From assembly GCA_949284415.1 (NCBI GenBank), contig CASDVM010000029.1, positions 1 to 64,000 on the forward strand: a stretch of DNA of 64,000 bases. Reading direction: 5' to 3'. Positions 59,391-64,000 of this stretch are shown one piece after another (the first letter of the stretch is position 1; each line of letters starts with the position of its first letter). The DNA is from an uncultured bacterium (GTDB taxonomy: Bacteria; Cyanobacteriota; Vampirovibrionia; Gastranaerophilales; Gastranaerophilaceae). The notes beneath the pieces are model-generated. The model was given only the letters and a program-made list of their open reading frames with translations. It did no database searches and was not told the DNA's origin. The position numbers and the translations under genes are program-made.

Positions 59391-60722
59391 ATGTTAAACG
59401 AATTAAGTCAAAACTACGGAATGATTATATCAGGTGCAATTCTTTTAATTGCGTATATTTTTATAGCGGCGGAAAAAGTTCAAAAATCTGTTGTGGCGCT
59501 TGCGGGTGCTTCATTAACCATGCTTTTGGGTTTAATTCCGTTTCACGGGTATTATGACAGTAATCTTTCCCAATATATGAAATCTGTATTTGAATATATT
59601 GAATTTGATGTAATATTTTTGCTTGTCGGAATGATGATAATTGTGCATATTGCCTCGAAAAGCGGTGTGTTTAAATGGATGGCGCTTGAGCTTTTAAAAT
59701 ATACTAAAGGTCATCCTAAACTTGTTTTGTTTGCACTTGCGGTATTTACGGCTGTTGCTTCGGCATTTCTTGATAACGTAACCACCGTTGTTTTGATTAT
59801 GCCTGTAACCTTTATAATTGCAAAAGAATTTGAATGTGATCCTGTGCCGTTTTTGATAACGGAGGTTATTGCTTCCAATATAGGGGGTACGGCAACGCTT
59901 ATCGGAGATCCGCCGAATATTATAATAGGAGCAAAGGCCGGATTAAGTTTTATGGACTTTGTGAATGAATTGACGCTTATTGTTGTAATAATTTTTGCGG
60001 TCTGTACAGGAGTTTTAATATATATGTTCAGGAATTCTCTTACTGCATCAAAAGAAAAAATGGAACATATAGCAAATCTTGATAATTCTGAAACAATTAC
60101 TGACAAAAATTTGATGATACGTTCAATGATTACTCTGGTGCTAGTAATAACCGGATTTGTAACACATGACATAACAGGTATTCCTGCATACGTTTTTGCT
60201 GCTGCAGGGTCTGCTTTCCTGCTTTTGTTTGAAAATCCGAAGGAAGTATATAAAGATGTAGAGTGGCTTACTATTTTTTTCTTTATAGGTTTATTCATAA
60301 TCATCGGCGGTTTTGAGGCAAACGGAGGGATAAGTTTTCTTGCTCGGAAGCTTATAGAATTGACGTACGGAAGTTTGGATGCGGCTGCTATGTTAATTCT
60401 CTGGGGATCGGGTATTTTATCGGGAATTGTTGATAATATCCCGTACACAGCTACAATGGCGCCGATGATTGCGGAAATTCAGCATGCTCTTCCGTATTCG
60501 GGCACAGGTCATTATCCTCTGTGGTGGGCGTTATCATTAGGGGCTTGTCTTGGAGGAAACCTGACAATTATAGGTGCAGCGGCAAATGTGATTGTAAGTG
60601 AAACTGCATCGGTAAACGGTCATCCTATTTCTTTTATGCGGTTTATGAAATATGGAGCACTTGTAACATTTATTTCGCTGGTGTTGAGTTCTGTGTACCT
60701 GTATTTGAAGTATCTGCAATAA
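59391..60722 (+). CDS. ArsB/NhaD-type ion transporter
   Basis: A 443-residue polytopic protein of the ion-transporter superfamily, with 10-12 helices and two inverted halves. Signatures: AFLDNVTTVVLIMPVTF in the first half and SGIVDNIPYTATMAPMI in the second (paired re-entrant DN motifs), and EVIASNIGGTATLIGDPPNIIIG. These match the ArsB/NhaD group, sodium/proton antiporters or arsenite-type exporters; the SNIGGTATLIGDPPN block is typical of NhaD. It has its own promoter and a 105-nt leader. Confidence 0.9.
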   Translation: MLNELSQNYGMIISGAILLIAYIFIAAEKVQKSVVALAGASLTMLLGLIPFHGYYDSNLSQYMKSVFEYIEFDVIFLLVGMMIIVHIASKSGVFKWMALELLKYTKGHPKLVLFALAVFTAVASAFLDNVTTVVLIMPVTFIIAKEFECDPVPFLITEVIASNIGGTATLIGDPPNIIIGAKAGLSFMDFVNELTLIVVIIFAVCTGVLIYMFRNSLTASKEKMEHIANLDNSETITDKNLMIRSMITLVLVITGFVTHDITGIPAYVFAAAGSAFLLLFENPKEVYKDVEWLTIFFFIGLFIIIGGFEANGGISFLARKLIELTYGSLDAAAMLILWGSGILSGIVDNIPYTATMAPMIAEIQHALPYSGTGHYPLWWALSLGACLGGNLTIIGAAANVIVSETASVNGHPISFMRFMKYGALVTFISLVLSSVYLYLKYLQ

Positions 60723-60777
60723 GAGTTTTTTCTTTAACTTTCAAAACAGGGTAAAACTTTTAAAAAAGTAAATATTA

Positions 60778-61314
60778 TTAAAACCAATCTTTTAAAGGTC
60801 TTATTTCTCCGCACTCAAGTTCGTATTCCTCAGCTTCAGAACTTCTTAAGATACTGTCAATTCTAAGATGTTCTTTTATTGGATTTTGCAGAAAAACTTC
60901 TCCTGTTTCGCGATCAAAAACTTTTGCATAATTTAATCCGACATTGACACAGTAAGGAAGGCGTATTCTGTTTTCGTCTTCATCATACCATGCAAGTCCG
61001 TGCGTACGGCAGACAATCCCTCTGTATTTGTAAACACTGCACATATTGCTAATCAAAAACGGACATTTATATAATTTCGGGTTTTCGCGCTTCAATCGTT
61101 TGATTTCTTCTTTTATATTATGTTTTATTCCAAAAGGAAGCTCAACAAATCCCGACATTAAATATTCAAGTTCAAGCCTTGAATAAGGATATTCCCCGAC
61201 TTCACAGCAGGAAGAACAGCCGGGTTTGCATTTGATAAATTCGCACTGTTCTTCAAAATATTGTTCAAGTCTTTTATCTAATTTTTCAAGGAATTTTTCA
61301 TATCTTTTAAGCAT
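60778..61314 (-). CDS. YkgJ-family cysteine-cluster protein
   Basis: A 178-residue protein with the YkgJ (UPF0153) pattern: CKPGCSSCCEVGEYP, CPFLISNMCSVYKYRGIVCRTHGL and a later PYCVNVG, eight or more cysteines likely to bind zinc or an iron-sulfur cluster. The role is unknown; some relatives are linked to methyl or metal chemistry. Its start abuts the stop of the glycosyltransferase upstream, so the two are cotranscribed. Confidence 0.87.
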   Translation of the reverse strand: MLKRYEKFLEKLDKRLEQYFEEQCEFIKCKPGCSSCCEVGEYPYSRLELEYLMSGFVELPFGIKHNIKEEIKRLKRENPKLYKCPFLISNMCSVYKYRGIVCRTHGLAWYDEDENRIRLPYCVNVGLNYAKVFDRETGEVFLQNPIKEHLRIDSILRSSEAEEYELECGEIRPLKDWF

Positions 61315-62990
61315 TAATGAACCTTCACGAGTGAATATTTTCTGCCGTCCAATATTATGTCAAAATCAAGAGTTCTATCTACCTGGGGCATCTGTTTTTC
61401 TCTCACGACAACGACAACATCTCTGTCATCCAAAATATGGCCGAGTTTTGCCATTTCCTGTTCATCGTCCTGCGAGATGAAGTAAACTTTGCTCTTATTT
61501 TCTTTATCAACATACGATCCGTAATAATAAAGTACGGAATATTTTCTTTCATTATTCAGAACTACAATTTTTTTGTTATTTTCTTTAGCGTATTTTGCAA
61601 ACTTCATCAAATCATTTTGACCGAATTCGTAATCCATATTGTAAAATAATTTTGTTCCGAAAGCGGAAGTTATGATTATAAGGAGTGCGTAGCAGGCAAA
61701 AACGCCTTTCGGGGAATTTTTCACCGCGCATATTATGCTTGAAATTCCGAAAATCGCTACCATAATTATACAGAACCATTTTATAATCAGAAAATCAGCA
61801 TACATTTGAGAGGGTAAAAAATACTTTGAAAAACATGTTACAAACGCTGCCAGTATACAAATTCCTCCTAAAATATAAACTGAAATGTTAACAGGTTTTT
61901 TATATTTTTCGTTGAATATATAATTCTCCCACAACGAGCCGATTATAAAAGATGTGAAGAAATATACTGGCAGAATATATGTTATAAGTTTTGTTCTTGA
62001 AGCAGAAAAGAAAAGCAAAGTTACTGCAAAACCTATAATATTGAATAACAGAAATTTTTGTCTGTCTGTCATGTTTTTAAAGTCAAAACTTTTAACGGAT
62101 ACAAGTTTCGCTATCCCTGAAGAAATTGCCGAAAATACCCATGGGATTAATCCCCAGAATATAGTTACAAAGTAAAACCAGAAAGGTTGTGCTCTGTCAA
62201 TTTCACTTGATGAGAAAAACCTGTTTATATGGTGTTTCATAATGTATTCGTTAAAAAATAAAGGATCATGGATTTTGAACATAATAATATGCCATGGAAG
62301 CACAATTAAAAAGAACAGTAAAAATCCGGGTAAAATATATTGCGGCCTGAAAACCTGTTTAAAAGTTTTGTTTGCAAGAGTTACAAAAAACATAACGGCA
62401 AACGGAACGACAAAACCAGGAATTCCCTTTGCCATTACAGCAAGTCCCGAAAATATATAAAAAAGCCACCACATGTATTTTTTGTTTCTGTCTTCAACAA
62501 ATTGAGTCAAAAGACCGAACATAACGGAAAATCCGATACATGTTGTTACAACAATATCGAGAATTGCAAATTTTGCAAGCATTACAAATTCCAGAGTCGT
62601 TGCAAGAATTATTGCCGATATTACGCCAAAACGCCTCGATACAACTTTTTTACCCGTAAAATAAACAAGCAGAGTTGAAAGAGTCCCGTATAAAGCGACA
62701 GGAAAGCGCGCCGTAAATTCTGTTACCTTTCCGAAAATAACAAACGACAAACACTCTCCCCAGAAATAAAGAGGGGGTTTTTCAAAAAAGTATTCGCCGT
62801 TTAAATAAAGCGTTAAAAAATCTCTGCTGTGAAACATATCCCTTGCCATAGAAACATAGCGGGTTTCATCAACATCCATTAAAGCGTAACTGCCTATATT
62901 AAAGAAAAATACAAAATAGCATAAAATTAAAAGCCCTAAAAATGTAGATAAATCACTATGTTTTTTTATAAAATCAATAATTTTTTCCAT
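61314..62990 (-). CDS. ArnT-like membrane glycosyltransferase (GT83/PMT family)
   Basis: 558 residues from the ATG at 62990 (AGAGAG upstream; the frame runs on to 63017 with a non-ATG start). It is a GT-C transferase with about 11-13 membrane helices. The first periplasmic loop carries the acidic catalytic site ALMDVDETRYVSMARDM, followed by GEYFFEKPPLYFWGE, as in ArnT and related enzymes that move sugars from polyprenyl phosphate to lipid A or other envelope acceptors. The acceptor is unknown. The YkgJ gene follows directly. Confidence 0.9.
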   Translation of the reverse strand: MEKIIDFIKKHSDLSTFLGLLILCYFVFFFNIGSYALMDVDETRYVSMARDMFHSRDFLTLYLNGEYFFEKPPLYFWGECLSFVIFGKVTEFTARFPVALYGTLSTLLVYFTGKKVVSRRFGVISAIILATTLEFVMLAKFAILDIVVTTCIGFSVMFGLLTQFVEDRNKKYMWWLFYIFSGLAVMAKGIPGFVVPFAVMFFVTLANKTFKQVFRPQYILPGFLLFFLIVLPWHIIMFKIHDPLFFNEYIMKHHINRFFSSSEIDRAQPFWFYFVTIFWGLIPWVFSAISSGIAKLVSVKSFDFKNMTDRQKFLLFNIIGFAVTLLFFSASRTKLITYILPVYFFTSFIIGSLWENYIFNEKYKKPVNISVYILGGICILAAFVTCFSKYFLPSQMYADFLIIKWFCIIMVAIFGISSIICAVKNSPKGVFACYALLIIITSAFGTKLFYNMDYEFGQNDLMKFAKYAKENNKKIVVLNNERKYSVLYYYGSYVDKENKSKVYFISQDDEQEMAKLGHILDDRDVVVVVREKQMPQVDRTLDFDIILDGRKYSLVKVH

Positions 62991-63133
62991 AATATCTCTC
63001 TTTTTTAAATCACACAAAACAATTTTATCATAAATATATGTTAAGGTTCCTTAAATATAATATTAATACCATAAAACGCAGTTATAAGTATTATGCTATT
63101 GCTTTTTCTATAATAATTATTTAGAATATTCTT

Positions 63134-63709
63134 ATGATAGAAAAAGCTAAAAAAGAACTCGAAAAACTCCTTGAAGGCAATAAAAATTTTGTAAACGGCA
63201 CACCGACCGCTAAAAACATGTCGCTTGAAACTTTGAAAAAGTTCGCATTTCATCAGGAACCTTATGCGTGTGTTTTGACCTGTTCTGACAGCCGTGCGGT
63301 TCCTGAAATAATATTTGACTGCGGTATCGGCGAACTTTTTGTAGTAAGAGTTGCAGGAATGACTACAGGTCCTAATGTTGTAGAAAGCGTTGAATATGCG
63401 GTAAAGAAACTTGAGGTGCCTTTACTGATACTTCTGGGACATGATGACTGCGGAGTTATGAAATATGCAAAGGAACACTATCCCGAGCCGATGAAGGATT
63501 TTGCGTCAATCTTAAAATGTGTATATCCTGTCCTGAATCATAAAGAAAATATAGAATGCCATAACTTTTTTGCTCAGGAGCATACTAAATGGGTTGAAGA
63601 TTATTTGATGAAACATTCAGTTATTATTAACGAAGCTGTTAAGTCCGGGAAATTACAGATTGCAAAATGCCACTTTGACCATTCGACAGGATTGGTTAAT
63701 CTCATATAA
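63134..63709 (+). CDS. Beta-class carbonic anhydrase
   Basis: A 191-residue beta-carbonic anhydrase that hydrates CO2 to bicarbonate. Zinc ligands are C50 (in CSDSR, with the D52-R54 dyad), H103 and C106 (LGHDDCGVMK). The GELFVVRVAGM and SVEYAVKKLEVPLLILLGH blocks are intact and the length is normal. It is a single gene divergent from the glycosyltransferase, with a terminator after it. Confidence 0.95.
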   Translation: MIEKAKKELEKLLEGNKNFVNGTPTAKNMSLETLKKFAFHQEPYACVLTCSDSRAVPEIIFDCGIGELFVVRVAGMTTGPNVVESVEYAVKKLEVPLLILLGHDDCGVMKYAKEHYPEPMKDFASILKCVYPVLNHKENIECHNFFAQEHTKWVEDYLMKHSVIINEAVKSGKLQIAKCHFDHSTGLVNLI

Positions 63710-63727
63710 AGGTTTGTGAATATAAAA

Positions 63728-63748
63728 TTCTGAAACAAGTTCGGTATG
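63728..63748. repeat. REP-like dispersed repeat copy 3
   Basis: TTCTGAAACAAGTTCGGTAT, a diverged copy of the core seen at 54691 and 23123, placed just after the carbonic anhydrase stop. Confidence 0.6.
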
Positions 63749-63765
63749 GCCTTGTTTATGAATAA

Positions 63766-63792
63766 AAACGGCACCTTTAAAGGTGCCGTTTA
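63766..63792. terminator. Bidirectional terminator
   Basis: AAACGGCACCTT / AAGGTGCCGTTT, a 12-bp perfect stem with T and A runs at the ends, between the convergent carbonic anhydrase gene and the partial gene at the right edge. Confidence 0.93.
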
Positions 63793-63793
63793 A

Positions 63794-64000
63794 TCAGTTG
63801 CGGGAAGATTCATTATTACCCCATAATTCTTCATATTTTATCTGATTTTTTTCATGATAGCGGGGGGATGTTTTACGGTTTGTGTTACGGATTTGGGCAT
63901 CTATCTGCCTTGCAATCAGAAGCATTTTTTCTCTATCGTCTTTTTTCTTTTTTTCTTTCATTCCGTTAAGAATTGAAAAAATGCTTGCCGTAATCAGTCC
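63794..64000 (-). CDS. C-terminal part of an unknown protein, 5' end outside window
   Basis: The leftward frame is open from the window edge to a TGA at 63794, giving the last 68 residues. They start with a hydrophobic stretch (GLITASIFSILNG), probably the end of a membrane helix, followed by a very basic segment (KEKKKKDDREKM) and a charged helical tail ending NNESSRN. The family was not recognised from this part. Confidence 0.7.
   Translation of the reverse strand, partial: GLITASIFSILNGMKEKKKKDDREKMLLIARQIDAQIRNTNRKTSPRYHEKNQIKYEELWGNNESSRN

Noticed and set aside
59711-60448. 245-codon frame opposite the NhaD-type transporter
   Set aside because: It is the usual mirror frame of a hydrophobic gene, with Ser/Lys/Ile-rich non-native composition and no start signal.

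Overview
The window looks like a chromosomal stretch of an uncultured, AT-rich, diderm gut bacterium, most likely a non-photosynthetic cyanobacterial relative of the Gastranaerophilales (Vampirovibrionia/Melainabacteria). This placement is inference. It rests on two pseudopilins with the FTLAE(V/I)LITLGIIGVVAAMTMP N-terminus common in that group, several short lineage-type unknown proteins, and outer-membrane functions (porin, LolA-like carrier, MMPL exporter) beside MEP-pathway and cyanobacterial-type housekeeping genes. There are no rRNA genes and no CRISPR array.

Layout. (1) 1-2982: the 3' part of a very large modular protein that runs off the left edge. It has a 45-bp tandem repeat tract, a segment resembling OspF/SpvC phosphothreonine lyases, three copies of a roughly 60-residue module and a possible ADP-ribosyltransferase-like C-terminus. 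It reads like a host-directed or competitor-directed effector. (2) 2979-6515: a leftward housekeeping run (NUDIX, HAD, ispF, AlkD-like, CDF metal exporter). (3) 6619-18648: a 12-kb island integrated into the 3' end of tRNA-Ser(UGA). It carries int, a newly noticed xis, a CI-like repressor with an operator, a serine recombinase, a ParB-like protein, hipBA plus a 39-codon third gene, and a very AT-rich pair of membrane-protein genes. Its tRNA-proximal end is a graveyard of broken recombinases, and a third, inverted att copy lies inside. (4) 19024-30497: ffh, TonB-C-like fragments, a pseudopilin, pcrA/uvrD, a SLOG protein, dapF, rpsF-ssb-rpsR. (5) 30499-36665: a leftward operon coding for a PLP decarboxylase, YbjQ-like proteins, an M48 protease and membrane proteins. 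(6) 36727-42438: porin-like protein, hisS, a DtxR-type regulator and a phosphatase.

(7) 42825-53990: a long leftward gene series headed by a two-component system, tadA and a TIGR02757 protein. It continues into a compact aryl-polyene-like lipid cluster: two acyl carrier proteins, a COG4648 membrane protein, a fused AMP-ligase/dehydratase, a thioesterase, a LolA-like carrier, an MMPL exporter, a methyltransferase and an acyltransferase. No ketosynthase or ketoreductase is present in it. Degenerate dispersed repeats sit inside and at the ends of genes in this cluster. (8) 54311-64000: small unknown and zinc-ribbon proteins, a TylF-like methyltransferase, a pseudopilin whose start codon is separated from its body by a run of ten C residues (a probable phase-variation switch), a GAF-GGDEF-HD-GYP c-di-GMP enzyme, an ArsB/NhaD transporter, a YkgJ protein, an ArnT-like glycosyltransferase and a beta-carbonic anhydrase.

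Functional themes are envelope decoration (aryl-polyene-like lipid, ArnT-like transferase, porin), surface appendages with possible phase variation, c-di-GMP turnover, and a mobile island carrying a persistence module. All family assignments come from reading motifs by eye; no database search was run.
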